DNA of 64,000 nucleotides from Candida dubliniensis CD36 (Eukaryota > Ascomycota > Pichiomycetes > Serinales > Debaryomycetaceae). Within the stretch, counting starts at the first letter, position 1. Every line of letters begins with the position of its first letter. Shown in pieces: positions 49,349 through 61,723 of this stretch. The notes below the pieces were generated by a model. The model worked only from the letters and a program-made list of their open reading frames with translations. It was not told where the DNA came from and ran no database searches. The DNA is taken from positions 186,001 to 250,000 of the forward strand of contig NC_012862.1 of assembly GCF_000026945.1 (NCBI RefSeq), written 5' to 3'. A program made the position numbers and the translations under genes.

Positions 49349-50575
49349 ATGAAACTTCTATCAACAACATTATTATTATATTTTTTTTCCACATCTTTGG
49401 TATTATCATATACAACATCAAATATAATTCAAGCAAATGATAATAATTTACAATCATTGATAAAAACACCTGGGAAATTTTCATTTGTTGATTTTTATGC
49501 TGATTGGTGTCGTCATTGTAAAAAAATTTCTCCCATTATAGATGAATTAAGTGAATTATTTATTGATTATCCTGAAATACAAATAATTAAAATTAATGGT
49601 GATAAAGATGGGAAAAAAATGAGTAAAAAATATGTTGATATTGGATATCCAACATTATTATTTTTTTATGATGATGGTGAAAAAAAAATTGAATTTGATG
49701 GAATTAGAGATTTGAATAGTTTAAGTAATTTTATTCAACAATTGAGTGGGATTAGATTAAAAAATGAGTCAGAAAAAGGGGCTGTTAACAATATTGAGGA
49801 GAAAGAAAGTAGTAGTAATGTAAATGGTGTAGTTGAACAGACTAATAACAAATTGATTGAATTGACACCAGATAATTTTGATGAAAAAATATCACAATCA
49901 CCAATATCTATTGTATCATTTGGAGCATCATGGTGTAAATATTGTCAAGAATTAGATCCAGCATTAGATAAATTAGCTAATGAAGTTTATATTCGTGATA
50001 TTGATGATAATAAAATTATGATTGGTCATTTAATTATTGATCAATATAAAGATAATTCAATTGATGAACGTTATAATATTCAAGATTTACCAACGGTGTT
50101 ATTTTTCAGACGAAATGGTAATGGTGATGATGATTTACAAACACCATTAGTTTATAAAGGGAAAAAAAATTTCTATAATCTTTTGAATGATATTAATAAA
50201 TTCACAGGATTAAATAGGGATTCTCAAGGAAATTTAAATAATGATGCTGGAATTATTAAAGAAATTAGTCAATTAATTAAAAATTTTAATAGTGATGACC
50301 ATGACCATAATGATGATGGTGATGAATTGGAAATATATGATCAATTGGAAAAATTTAAAACTACTACTACTAGTGGTGGTGGTAGTGGTAGTGGTAGTGG
50401 TAGTAGTGGTGGTGATGATGTTGAATATTATGAAAAATTAATTAATGCTAAAGAATATATCCCAATCGAATTATCAAGAATTAATAATATTTTACAAAAT
50501 GATATTGATAAATTAAATGGAATCACTATAGATTCTTTAACTAAAAGAGCAAACATTCTTAAACTGTTATTATAG
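49349..50575 (+). CDS. ER protein disulfide isomerase-like with two thioredoxin domains and a C-terminal helical domain
   Basis: 408 residues. Signal peptide at 1-20 (M-K-L-L-S-T-T-L-L-L-Y-F-F). The first thioredoxin domain has W-C-R-H-C at about 52-56 and I-G-Y-P-T near 104-108. The second has W-C-K-Y-C at about 194-198 and L-P-T near 250. A Ser/Gly linker precedes a final roughly 50-residue helical segment (I-P-I-E-L-S-R-I-N-N-I-L...L-T-K-R-A-N-I-L) resembling the C-terminal D domain of ERp29/ERp38-type proteins. This fits fungal two-Trx PDIs of the ERp38 class. Non-standard active sites (R-H and K-Y in place of G-H) suggest altered redox behaviour. There is no HDEL-type retention signal; the protein ends L-K-L-L-L. 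The GTG codon two codons upstream was rejected in favour of ATG at 49349, which starts an ideal signal peptide. Confidence 0.82.
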   Translation: MKLLSTTLLLYFFSTSLVLSYTTSNIIQANDNNLQSLIKTPGKFSFVDFYADWCRHCKKISPIIDELSELFIDYPEIQIIKINGDKDGKKMSKKYVDIGYPTLLFFYDDGEKKIEFDGIRDLNSLSNFIQQLSGIRLKNESEKGAVNNIEEKESSSNVNGVVEQTNNKLIELTPDNFDEKISQSPISIVSFGASWCKYCQELDPALDKLANEVYIRDIDDNKIMIGHLIIDQYKDNSIDERYNIQDLPTVLFFRRNGNGDDDLQTPLVYKGKKNFYNLLNDINKFTGLNRDSQGNLNNDAGIIKEISQLIKNFNSDDHDHNDDGDELEIYDQLEKFKTTTTSGGGSGSGSGSSGGDDVEYYEKLINAKEYIPIELSRINNILQNDIDKLNGITIDSLTKRANILKLLL

Positions 50576-50602
50576 AAAGAAAGAAAGAAAGAAAGAAAGA
50601 AA
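50575..50602 (+). repeat. AAAG repeat directly after the PDI-like stop codon
   Basis: The TAG stop is followed at once by AAAG copies, the same arrangement as at ARP9. Confidence 0.85.
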
Positions 50603-50679
50603 AGAAAACATACAATAAACAAAACAATATATATATATATATATATACATACAAAAATATAGTTCTATATTCTATCATT

Positions 50680-51280
50680 CTACCATTCTATGGGATCAAA
50701 TTTTTGTATTAATCTAACTTTATCAGGCCAAATTCTCCCATCACCAAGAATACATTCATCAACAATTGGTTTAATATTATTTGGTTTACAAAGACCTAAC
50801 CAAATATTTTTCCCCAGTTTTTTTAAATAAATAATCACATTAGCAGCATATTTATGACCACCTATATGATTAATAAATTCAGTTTGAATTCCATTTGGAC
50901 GATTATCACCAAAATTTCTTTTTAAATCTAATTCTTCCAAATAATTATCCATTTCTCGTTTCATAATAGGAGCAGTTATACCACATCGTTTATCTCTAGT
51001 AGTATGAGAACAAAAAAATACAAAACTTTGATTCAAATTTGGTGATATTTTCGGTATTTTAGACGTGATTTCTTCAATAGTGGTATCATGTTTATTAATT
51101 AATAATAATGATTTTAATTCATTTAAAATAGGTTCAACTTCATCAATTGTAATTCCTTTAATATTTAAAAAATAAGGTAGAATTAATAAATCACCTTGTT
51201 TTTCTAATTTATAATTTTCATTAATATATAAATCATCTGATCCCATTGATGATACATTAACTTTTATAGTCCCCAATGAA

Positions 51281-51312
<32 letters not shown>

Positions 51313-51618
51313 AGAATTTGTATTCTCTTCAGCCCATTTCCCAATTTTATATTTTAGGGTATGTTTGTTTTTACCATCTTCATTAATGGCATCATGAGAC
51401 CAATCTTTTTTACCCGTAGCAATAATAATATGCATTCCATAAGGTTTAGTAGTATTCCAAAGTGGTGTACCTTCACCTTCAAATTTTAAACTTTTAGGGA
51501 ATTTACTACTACATGATTCACAAGTTTCGGAACATTGACTAATTTCAAATCCTTTATCTTGGATTTCTTTATCAGTAGTAGTTTGATTTCCTTTGAATAA
51601 ATTTTTGACAATATTCAT
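50680..51618 (-). CDS. APD1: Apd1-type thioredoxin-like ferredoxin
   Basis: 312 residues, very close to S. cerevisiae Apd1 (316). The N-terminus has Cys clusters (S-Q-C-S-E-T-C-E-S-C). The mid-region contains P-Y-G-M-H-I-I-I-A-T-G-K-K-D-W. The C-terminal thioredoxin-like ferredoxin domain has F-F-C-S-H-T-T-R-D-K-R-C-G-I and H-I-G-G-H-K-Y-A-A-N-V-I-I-Y. The C-x(8)-C pair with H-x3-H is the distinctive Cys2His2-type ligand set that binds the [2Fe-2S] cluster in Apd1/Aim32 proteins. Apd1 is linked to redox-drug resistance and sodium tolerance. No mitochondrial presequence is clear, favouring Apd1 over Aim32. A Ser run at about 100-115 comes from a CTT/GAA-type repeat. It converges with the PDI-like gene. 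Confidence 0.88.
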
Positions 51619-52072
51619 ATTAATTGGGAGTTACACCAGAAGTAAAATAAAAAAAAAGGAAGTAAAAGGAAGTAAAAGAAAAGAAAAGAAAGTAATATAA
51701 ACTATCTAACAACTACTACTTCTTCTGGTGGTCAACTATTTTTTTTTTTTTTAATTTTTTTTTTAATTTTTTTTTTTAATTTGGGAGATTGTATTTGTAA
51801 TCTTAGTCAAGATAATTGAAAATAGAAGAGGGTATTGTTTCTTTTATTTTTATTTTTAATTTGCGCCTTATTCTCCTTGTGGTATATAATCCGATGACAT
51901 TTGATACAAATTTTCTTTACTTAGTTAATTAATTTCTTTTTTTTTCGTTCTTCGGGAATAATAATAATAATAATAATAATAATTGTGCCACAAATTATTG
52001 GAAAGAATCGGATCGTTATCCGAATTTCTCATTTCTTTTTAAACCTCACAACAACAAAAGAAAAATAACTGT

Positions 52073-52078
52073 CACGTG
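52073..52078. promoter_or_regulatory. CACGTG in palindromic GTCACGTGAC (APD1 upstream)
   Basis: 455 bases upstream of the APD1 ATG. The same ten-base palindrome as at 39937. Confidence 0.45.
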
Positions 52079-52675
52079 ACAACAGTATTATTGAACAGTA
52101 GTTTAAACCACAAGCCATAGACTGACTATAATCCCCCCCCCACTCCCTCCCGCTTATATCTTCAAAACAATAATTGGTGATGCTTTTCTTTTTTGCAACC
52201 ATATCTCTTTCTTTTTTTTTTTCTATAAATAAAGTTTATATCATCCCATCATTAAATTCTATAATAGTCTATTGTATAATATTATGATTAGTAAGATATT
52301 ACATAGTCAAGAGTTGTTTATTTGAATACCACAAACAAACAAAAGGTTTTCTTCTTCTTTCTTTTTTTCTTTCTTTTTCTTTTTTAAGAAAAAAAAAATA
52401 TTGTCAATACAACAACCAACAACAAACAAACCACATATAACGATTATCAATCTAAAATTACTACCCTTGTTAATTATATATGGTTGTTTTGCCCTCCTCT
52501 ACTCAAACGTCTAGTATTACTACTACACTCATTTATCCATAACCTATGTATTATAATATAATAGTCAATATTATTTATTAATTAGGATGGTCACTGATTG
52601 TTGTTGTTACTCTGATAAAATGGAATGGAATTCCCCGTTGATTATATGTAATAAAACAGTTTATTAATTTATACG

Positions 52676-52726
52676 GGTTACTGTTACAGTTACAGTTACA
52701 GTTACGGTTACGGTTACGGTTACGGT
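52676..52726 (+). repeat. Six-base GTTACA/GTTACG tandem repeat
   Basis: Three GTTACA-type units followed by four GTTACG-type units. The switch of one base part-way suggests stepwise expansion. A short form of the same unit occurs near 25243-25261. Confidence 0.85.
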
Positions 52727-54212
52727 TTAAGGAAATAAAACTAAATTTAATTTTCAATTTACGCGTCAGGCTTTTAATAAATTCAACATTGAACATTGAA
52801 CATTGAAAGAATAAGTATTATCATTATTATTATTATTATTGGTAATTGATTGATCAACTAGGGTTTATATAACAATGATTATATTGAAAAAGCGTTGAAG
52901 AATTAACCTAATAAAATAAATTGTTTCAAAAATGGATTCAAGTTTTACCAAGAATGGCTGGGGTGGAGGGTGGAAGAGAGAAAAAGTGAAAAGTGAGGGG
53001 GGTGCGGATAGTGGCGGAGAGATGAGGAAAGGGCGGGCGGCCGGGTGTGGGTGGGTACCAGCAGCAGCAGCAGATACGGCCCCAAAAAAAATAAAGAAGC
53101 CACCCCATCAAGAAATTTTTTTTTTCTTGACAATTATTCAATAGTAGTCAATTAATTATTGAAATCGCTTAATAACCTAACCTTCATCTATTTCTCATTA
53201 ATCAAACAAACAAGATGGTTATAAAATAAATCAACCAATCTTTAGAGGAGGAAGGAAGGATAAAAAAACCAAAAAAAAAAAACGGATAATTGTAAGCACG
53301 GATTTAACCCGTCATCACTTTTATCTGCGAGTACAGCCACCATCACCATCATCATCACCAGAACCGAAAAAAAAGAAAAATAATAATCAATCAATCAATC
53401 AACCAATAATGATGATGTATATAGGAATAACTAATTACATAAACATATACAGCAATAGCAATACTTACAAATGTTAATGCTTTTAAATCTAAAGTATATA
53501 GAAAGATACACAGTAACGGATGAATAGGGAAGATAAAATGTAAAGTGTATGAGTCTGTGTGTGTGCGTGCGTGGGTGCGTGCGGTGATTTCCAAAAAAAA
53601 AAAATAAAGAGAAGAATTTCAATTTCAATTTCAATTTCAACTTGTATCTCATTTTGTTATTCATTTGTGTTGTAAAAAAAAAAAAAAATTCTTCTTAATT
53701 TAAATATATTTACAACCAATCAACCAACCAATCAATCCATTCTTCTTCTTCTTCTTCTTCTTCTTTATCAATCTGCTACTGCCACTACTGATCTTTCATC
53801 ATTCTAAACCATTAGTCCTTCATTATACCCCATTCGTTTTGTTAGTACTTTCTCTAGTACAACCCATCAGTAAATACCTTTCATATACAACAATCATTAA
53901 TATTATATAATCTTATTGGATATATCAACATTATTAACCACCACCACCACCACCACCACCTAACCACCTAACCACCAGCTTCATCTTTTTAGTTGAAATT
54001 ACTACCGAGAAAGATTTATTATATTTTCTTCTCCTTCATTGTTTCCTTCCATTGTTTTCCTTTGTCCTTTTTTTTTTATTTTTATTTTTCTTAAGAAAAT
54101 TAGGGTTAAACCAAAAGAAAAGCAATAAAGAACAAAGAGAGAGAGAGACAGAGAGAGAGAAACAGAAACTGAAAGACAAAATAGACTTTCGTCAACTTTT
54201 TGTTATAAATTT

Positions 54213-56480
54213 ATGTTACAAATATCGTCAATTTCACAAACATTCAAATTCAAATCTAAAAATTCTACATCTTCACAGTCACTAAATCAATCTAAGGATA
54301 CATCAGATACATTAAACATTCTACTGGAAGAGCAACAACAACAACAATCCTTGTCATCAAATATGTTATCCACAATTGGTCCATCACCACGCCCCCCTCT
54401 GGACCATTTCCATAATAATTCATCCAAGAGTGATAAAAACTCATCCTCTTCTACTCCATTTCAAACACAACCATCAGATGATGAATTAACTATAAAATTA
54501 CCTCTATTAACATCAGAAAATCTACTTCAGCGGCAAGAAGAAGAAGAAGAAAAACAAGTACAAGCCCAAGAAGGGAATCCAATTGAACAATCAAGCAATA
54601 CTAACAACAATATCAACAACAACAACAACAACAACAATGATAATGATAATCATTGCTCTCCATCAACACCAACATCTTTTAAAGGTACTAGATCAGAAAC
54701 AAATTCAAATTATACACATGAAACAACTCCATCATCACTTGATCACAATGATTCTAAATCAACATTACCACCCTCCGATACTGGTTATCAATTTAATCTT
54801 AAAATAAATAATCATCGTTCATCATTTGACATTGACCCTTTACACAAACCAAGTAGTAACAATCATGAAAGTCAACTTCTGGAGACTAATAATAAGACTA
54901 AACCACAACCACAACCTCAACCAATTACTGACCCTATTTTGATACCCCAAAAAACTATAACCAATTCAACAACAACTGAAACACCGAAAAGTATTCGAAG
55001 ACATACTTCACCTATGCCTTTAATACCGAGAAGAAGTTTTGATGTCCAAGTTGGATCATCAAAATTACAAAAACTCACTTCAAGAACCGATTCTGCCATT
55101 GCTTTGACTCGACATTCAATAAATATAGATAGACCAACCAATAGAAGTACATTTGGTGGCACTGGTTCACCACGAGCTTTACCTATAAGTTCAACTCATG
55201 AAATTCAACGAATGAGAGATTCAATTTTATTAAAACGACATATGAAGAAAAGACCAACTGAAGAAGATAAAGTTTTGGTGGGGAACAAAATCAGTGAAGG
55301 TCATGAAAATTTTGTCATGGCATATAATATGTTAACTGGTATAAGAGTAGCAGTTTCTAGATGTTCTGGAGTAATGAGAAAATTAACTGATGAAGATTTT
55401 ACTGCAACTAAAAAATTATCATTTAATTTTGATGGTAGTGAATTAACTCCTAGTTCTAAATATGATTTTAAATTTAAAGATTATTGTCCTGAAGTATTTC
55501 GAGAATTGAGACAAATCTTTGGTATTGATCCAGCTGATTATTTAGTATCAATTACTGGGAAATATATATTATCAGAATTAGGATCACCAGGGAAATCAGG
55601 GTCATTTTTTTATTATTCAAGAGATTTCCGATTTATTATTAAAACCATTCATCATTCTGAACATAAACAATTATTAAGAATGTTGAAAGATTATCATCAT
55701 CATGTTAAAGATAATCCTAATACATTAATATCACAATTTTATGGATTACATCGAGTGAAAATGCCATTATTTGGTGGTGGTAGTCGTAAAGTACATTTTG
55801 TTGTTATGAATAATTTATTCCCACCTCATCGTGATATACATATTAAATATGATTTAAAAGGTTCAACATGGGGTAGAAAAACTAGTGTATTTTCTGAATG
55901 GGATGAAAAAGAAATATCAAAACATACATTAAAAGATCTTAATTGGTTAGAAAGAAATCAAAAAATTCAATTTGGTCCTGAAAAACGTCATATTTTTTTT
56001 AAACAATTAGAATCAGATGTAAAATTATTACAAAAAGTCAATGTAATGGATTATTCATTATTATTAGGGATTCATGATGTTAAAAAAGGTAATAGTGCTG
56101 ATATTGAAAAACAATTATCAGTTTTTGAACCTAAATCATTTGATAAACGAGCACTTATAAATACTAATCCAAGAGATTTAGATCGTCAACAAGATTTACC
56201 AAATGATGTATTTCCTGGTCGATCTAAATATGTATTTTATGGACATGATGGAGGAATTCGTGCTACTAATGAAGAAAATATTCCAACATCAGAGATTTAT
56301 TATCTTGGTATTATTGATTGTTTAACAAATTATTCTTTGAAAAAAAGATTAGAAACATGTTGGAGAAGTTTAAGTCATCCAAGACAAACAATCCTGGCGG
56401 TTCCTGCGAAAGAATATGGTGATAGATTTTTAGAATTTATAAAAAAAGGTACAACTCAATTGAAAAAGAAACGGAATTAG
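54213..56480 (+). CDS. MSS4: Phosphatidylinositol-4-phosphate 5-kinase
   Basis: 755 residues, similar to S. cerevisiae Mss4 (779). The N-terminal 350 residues are disordered, Gln/Asn/Ser/Thr-rich and basic-Ser rich. The PIPK catalytic domain spans about 365-745. It includes [37 protein letters not shown] (ATP-binding Lys), [11 protein letters not shown] (catalytic loop), [11 protein letters not shown], and the DFG-equivalent I-I-D-C-L-T-N-Y-S. The late activation-loop region contains basic residues for substrate choice. It makes PI(4,5)P2 at the plasma membrane for actin control, endocytosis and Rho signalling. An internal CTG codon (P-P-x-D-H near residue 65) should read Ser. The first ATG after a GA-rich leader is used. 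Confidence 0.96.
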   Translation: MLQISSISQTFKFKSKNSTSSQSLNQSKDTSDTLNILLEEQQQQQSLSSNMLSTIGPSPRPPLDHFHNNSSKSDKNSSSSTPFQTQPSDDELTIKLPLLTSENLLQRQEEEEEKQVQAQEGNPIEQSSNTNNNINNNNNNNNDNDNHCSPSTPTSFKGTRSETNSNYTHETTPSSLDHNDSKSTLPPSDTGYQFNLKINNHRSSFDIDPLHKPSSNNHESQLLETNNKTKPQPQPQPITDPILIPQKTITNSTTTETPKSIRRHTSPMPLIPRRSFDVQVGSSKLQKLTSRTDSAIALTRHSINIDRPTNRSTFGGTGSPRALPISSTHEIQRMRDSILLKRHMKKRPTEEDKVLVGNKISEGHENFVMAYNMLTGIRVAVSRCSGVMRKLTDEDFTATKKLSFNFDGSELTPSSKYDFKFKDYCPEVFRELRQIFGIDPADYLVSITGKYILSELGSPGKSGSFFYYSRDFRFIIKTIHHSEHKQLLRMLKDYHHHVKDNPNTLISQFYGLHRVKMPLFGGGSRKVHFVVMNNLFPPHRDIHIKYDLKGSTWGRKTSVFSEWDEKEISKHTLKDLNWLERNQKIQFGPEKRHIFFKQLESDVKLLQKVNVMDYSLLLGIHDVKKGNSADIEKQLSVFEPKSFDKRALINTNPRDLDRQQDLPNDVFPGRSKYVFYGHDGGIRATNEENIPTSEIYYLGIIDCLTNYSLKKRLETCWRSLSHPRQTILAVPAKEYGDRFLEFIKKGTTQLKKKRN

Positions 56481-56999
56481 AAGGAGAAAAAAAAAGAAAG
56501 TAGGGATGGGGGCACAATGTTTCCTACACTAGTTTGTCTTCTAATTAGCATTGTTAAGTAATATTTATAACTAATGCTATTGGGAGGGGGTATACTAATT
56601 GAAAAAAAAAAAAAAAAAAAAGGGAATATGTCATTTTCAATTCATTTATTTCTTCTTCTCCTTTCTTACTTTTGGTTAACACGCGGCTTTATATATATGT
56701 ACTTGTGTACATTAGCAATTTTTATTTAACTAACTTATTATTAATGATAGAGAGTTATTGTAGTTGTAAAGTTGTCCCCAACTATTTAACCATACAAATT
56801 CATAATATTGAACCAATGAGAGAAAGGAAGGTTGCGGTGTGCAAGACTGGCGAAAAAAAAAAATTGAAGCTTTCTATTTTTATTTTTTATTTTTTTTTCC
56901 ATCAACAAATATAACAACAACGACAACAACAACAATTAGCCAACCAATCAAAATAACTATTCCACATACAAACAGGAGATTACTCTTATTCGTTGAGAA
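56481..56999. other. Intergenic region between MSS4 and AIM24
   Basis: 519 bases with a poly-A run (56601-56620), ATATAT, T-rich and CAACAA tracts. No gene is seen. The AIM24 leader ends in CAGGAGATTAC followed by the ATG. Confidence 0.5.
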
Positions 57000-58463
57000 A
57001 TGTCATCATTGAATCAATATATAAGGCCAGTTAAGTCAAGACTACTGTATATATCTTTCATTAGAAATATATCAATTACTCAATCATCCATTAACTCCAC
57101 CATCAAAGACAATGAGAGTATTTCCAAAACCACTACTATTCCAGAAAATATTCAACAAGCTAAAGAATTAGCAGGATATAGAGCTTTAGAAGTACCTGAA
57201 TTCAAAGTATTAGGATCAACATCAAATGGTGGTAATAGTACTTCTTCTTCTTGTTCTTCTTCAATTCTATCGATAAATGTTCCACCTTCAGTACCAATTT
57301 ATATTAGACGAGGATCATTATTATCAATTTATGGAATTCAAGAAATTTCATCAATTGATTCAGTTAGAAGTCAATTACAATTTCCAAATTTTTGGCAAAG
57401 ATTAATTTATGGAGGTTATATATCTGGTTATCAAAAATTGATTTCTACTACTCCATTTTCATTATTAATTAGTTCCAAATCAAGAACCATTATGAATGGT
57501 GGTAATAGTAGTACTGAAAAACTGTTTGTTAATTTAATATTGGATGGGACTACTGATTGGGCAATATTGGATAAATCGGCATTACAAGTATATACCGGGA
57601 ATTCACTTTCTATAACTATGCATAAATTACCTAAATTTATTTCTAAAAAATTATCTCGATCATTGAAAAATAATAATAATAGTAGTAATAAGAAATTGGA
57701 AACTGGATTATTTTCATGGAAGAAAATGGGATATACTTTATTAAGTGGTAGAGGAAAAATTGGACTTGTTGGTAATGGTAATAATTCAGGTTGTTCAATT
57801 TATAATATTAATTTAAATCAAGATGAAGAAATTTTAATTAATAAAAATAATTTATTAGCTATAACAGTTAATGGTCCTTATGATTTACAAAATTGTATTA
57901 TTAAATATCAATTCCCCATAATCAACAACAGTAACAACAACAACAACAACAACAATAGCAACAACATGACCAAGAATATCAAAGAATCTGGAAATATTGT
58001 TAAACCAAAATTAATTGAACCAACAACTTGGAATTTAATAATATTGAAGATTAAAAATATTAATAATAGGATTAAAAAATTTTTCCAATTTATTAATAAA
58101 TATACTTTAAATTTGAAAACTACTAGTTATAATTATTTATCTGGTAATCAAGAATTTATTAAAATTATTGGACCCAGAAATTTACTTTTACAATCAAATA
58201 TTAACCATAATGGGTTCAACTTTACCACCAGAAGGAAACAACAACAAAAATCAATTTGGCCAACAACCACCGACACCACCAACACCACCACTACAAAAGT
58301 AGATAACACTTCTTCTACTCCTAAAGATTATTTGAATTATGTAACTATTGAACCTGATAAAGGAGCAATATTTAAAAGTACTTCAGATTTTTCAGAAACT
58401 ATTGAAACAATTGAAAAAAAAAAAAAAAACAAGGGCAAGGATATAAACACCACCCCCATATAA
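57000..58463 (+). CDS. AIM24: Aim24, mitochondrial inner-membrane protein linked to MICOS
   Basis: 487 residues. A basic presequence (about 1-25, [16 protein letters not shown]) is followed by the double beta-barrel AIM24 domain: [40 protein letters not shown] and [12 protein letters not shown]. Aim24 in yeast (394 residues) maintains MICOS integrity and cristae. This protein is longer because of Asn runs (about 224-230 and 312-322) and a disordered Thr/Lys C-terminus with the poly-Lys K-K-K-K-N-K-G-K. The start at 57000 gives a clean presequence. It is followed by AATA and AAGT repeats after the stop. Confidence 0.87.
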   Translation: MSSLNQYIRPVKSRLLYISFIRNISITQSSINSTIKDNESISKTTTIPENIQQAKELAGYRALEVPEFKVLGSTSNGGNSTSSSCSSSILSINVPPSVPIYIRRGSLLSIYGIQEISSIDSVRSQLQFPNFWQRLIYGGYISGYQKLISTTPFSLLISSKSRTIMNGGNSSTEKLFVNLILDGTTDWAILDKSALQVYTGNSLSITMHKLPKFISKKLSRSLKNNNNSSNKKLETGLFSWKKMGYTLLSGRGKIGLVGNGNNSGCSIYNINLNQDEEILINKNNLLAITVNGPYDLQNCIIKYQFPIINNSNNNNNNNNSNNMTKNIKESGNIVKPKLIEPTTWNLIILKIKNINNRIKKFFQFINKYTLNLKTTSYNYLSGNQEFIKIIGPRNLLLQSNINHNGFNFTTRRKQQQKSIWPTTTDTTNTTTTKVDNTSSTPKDYLNYVTIEPDKGAIFKSTSDFSETIETIEKKKKNKGKDINTTPI

Positions 58464-58472
58464 TAAATAAAT

Positions 58473-58473
58473 G

Positions 58474-58511
<38 letters not shown>
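58473..58511 (+). repeat. AAGT tetranucleotide repeat after AIM24
   Basis: About nine AAGT (GTAA) units beginning ten bases after the stop codon. Confidence 0.9.
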
Positions 58512-58512
<1 letters not shown>

Positions 58513-58664
58513 TCATTCATTCTATATACATATAATAACTATTCTCAAATATAAATAATAAATTATAATATTCATTAAAAAGTCATGAATTATAAATAAA
58601 TACTTTATACAAATAATAACAAATAACAACTATTAAATTATACTTTTATTCAACCATATTTATT

Positions 58665-60347
58665 TTAATGATCTTTCCATTTTTCAATTTTTTTTTTAAT
58701 TGGTGGTAATTTATTTTCTGATTCATTAATACCATTAGTAAATGATTTAGTATTTGATTGGAAATCTTGTCCTAATAATTGTGAAATCAGAGGTAATTTA
58801 GGTGGTGGAGAATCTTTATTAATAATAATAACATTATCTTTATTCTTTCCATGTTGTTGTAATTGTTGTTGTGGAACATTAACATTAGGTTTATTATTTA
58901 ATTTCAATTTATCATTTTTATCATTTTTTTCTTCCATCAAAGTATCATTATCTTCATCATTATCTTCATCATCATCTTCTTCATCATACCCTCCTTCTTC
59001 CATTGAAATATCTTCATCTTCATCACCACCTTCTTCTGATCCATTATTTATTCCATGTTGATCAGGACCATTATCATGACGATGACGATGAGTAGTAATA
59101 CTACTATTCTTATTATTCTTAGTATTCTTAGTATTCTTAGTATTCTTAGTATTCTTTTTCTTCTTAGTAGTAGTAGTAATGGTATTATTATTATTATTAT
59201 TATTATTAGATTTCTTTTTATTATTCTTATTACCATTAGTTGTTGTTGTTGTTGTCGACGATGATGATTTCGTACCACCATTAGTTGATGATGATTCTTT
59301 ATCCCAAATAACACTTGAATTAGTTGAAGAATTATTCGATTCTTTATTCAATGAAAGTGAACTATCTTTGGAATAAATGGAATCAGAACCAGAATTAATA
59401 TTAGAATTAGAATTTGAATTTGAATTAGAATTAGATACTTCTCGTTGAATATCTTTTGGTCCACCACGGCGACGACGGCGACGACGATGACGATCACTAC
59501 CACCACTGCTACTACTGTTATTATCATCACCATTTGAATTTTCTGAACCAGAACCAGACCCGGAACCAGAGCCAGAACCGGAACCGGAACCAACAGCAGA
59601 AACAGAAGCAGATCCAGAACCTGGCGTAGATACAGAGGCCGAACCCGAACCTGAACCTGAGCCAGAAATAAATCCAGAACTTGATCCATCTTGTAATTCT
59701 TTCCCTGAAGAAGAAGAATATGATGAAGATACATCATTTGAAACATTTGAAAAATATGAATTAGATTTATCTTTAAATTTAAGATTCTTTTTCTTATTCT
59801 TCTTTTTTTTATTCTTTCTTTTCCGTCTTTTCTTAGAATTACCACCACTACCACGACGACTATTTCCATTACTACTACCACCACTTCCACCACTACCACC
59901 ACCACCACCACTACTACTACTAGTACTACTACCACTTCCACTACTACTACTAGTATTACCATCATTATCACCATTAGAAGAATTCAATGAATTTTGATCA
60001 TCTTTTTCATCAGTTATTGCTGATTCTGGTGCTACTACTACTGGTGGAGTAATTATATTTCCTGATGATGACGATGATGATGCTGATGATGATGCTGATG
60101 CTGTTGAAGTTTCATTACGAGGATTGAATGAAGCTGGAGGTGATATTGAATTATTACCAGAAGATGATGATAATGATGCACCAGAATAACTGGATGATGG
60201 TGGGTTTTTCAATTCTGATCTTGAAGTTGAAGTTGAAGTTGAAGTTGATTCTGATGATATGATTGATTGAGGGAATGATGAATTACTTGAATGATATTCA
60301 TTTGAATAAAGTTTACTATTATTGTTGTTGTTATTGTTGTTGTTGTT

Positions 60348-60392
<45 letters not shown>

Positions 60393-61663
60393 ATTATTGT
60401 CCTTAGTATCACCATTATTATCATTGGTTTCACTAATATCATTATTCTTGATTATGTTGGTTTCTTTTGAATTAGGCTTGGTTTTATTAGAATTATCATT
60501 GTTATTATTACCACTAATACCAATAGCTTGATTTTCTTGATACTTATTATTATTATTATTACTATCATTAGATAAAGTTTGTCTATTAGAACCTTCAAAA
60601 ATCTGTGTTGTTGGGAATTGAGTTGATGTAAATCCATTAATATTACCACTAGATAAAGGTTGTATATGTGGTTGAGATTTTGGTTGATCGAAAAATTGAT
60701 ATCGATCATGAGTTGGTAAAATTGTTGTTCCTGGACGTTGATTAAATGTATGATATACTGATGGTGATACAATTTGAGATTTAGGAAATGATCCATTATT
60801 ACCAATTGGAGAAGTCAAATAATGAATTGGAGTTTGATTAATTGGAAATGAAGATGAACGTCCAGTATAAACACCATAAGCAGGAACTGTAGACATACCA
60901 GAAGTTGGAACCGATAATTGTTGCTGATACTGCTGCTGCTGCTGTTGCTGCTGTTGTTGTTGATTTGGTGGTTGTTGTGAGTTACCAACAATACCTGGAA
61001 TTATTGGCATTTGTTGTGAAGTTGGATTTCCATTTGGATTTGCATTTGGATATGATGATGATGATGATGATGATGAAATCAGAGTTGGTTCAATATAATA
61101 TTTCGACATTACTTTTTGTACTGCTTTACCTAAATCAGACCAATCAAATACTTTTAAATCTTTTTCAATATTTCTTGGTCGAGGATTTTCCATACTCATT
61201 ATAAGATCAAAAAATCTTCGATCATTTTTATTAATTCTTGAAATTGTTGTTGGTTTTAATGATTGTAAATTTCTTCTAATTCGATTTTTTTCTTCAACAT
61301 CAAATGTTTGTTTCACCATAAATTCTAATAATGTAATAATATCAACTGATGTACTAATATATCGAGATTTTTCTTTCCAATAAATACAAGAAATAATTGG
61401 TGATATATTATCATATTGATCTTGAGAAATTGGTTCAAAATTAATCATTTGTGTAGAACCTTCATTTCGAAAATCAAATTTAACTAATCGTCTCAGATTT
61501 TGAATTTCAGTATTTGTCCAAAATTTCGTCATTGTATTTAAATCTTTAAGAAATTTTAGATTGACGGAATAATAAGGATTTAAATGATTTCGAAACAGTC
61601 TTACATATTGGATATTATTGGAGTTGGTATTATTGTTATATGATGATAGTTCAGGAGGAGGAT

Positions 61664-61723
<60 letters not shown>

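Larger units (their letters stand above)
51619..54212. other. 2.6 kb region between APD1 and MSS4
   Basis: No convincing gene. Contains poly-T/AATT tracts (51736-51780), an ATA repeat (51957-51984), GTCACGTGAC at 52071-52080, a C-run (52133-52141), six-base GTTACR tandem copies (52676-52726), a G-rich 70-residue open frame at 52932-53144 that I do not accept as a gene, ATTTCA copies (53616-53640), CTT repeats (53740-53765), CCA repeats (53939-53960) and GAGA copies ahead of MSS4. The upstream half is shared with APD1 control. The size suggests a long MSS4 promoter or leader. Confidence 0.5.

Noticed and set aside
52932..53144. Open frame of 70 codons in a G-rich patch upstream of MSS4
   Set aside because: Gly/Lys/Ala-rich composition follows from local G-rich DNA. 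The opposite strand is also open in two frames, a sign of absent stops and not of coding.
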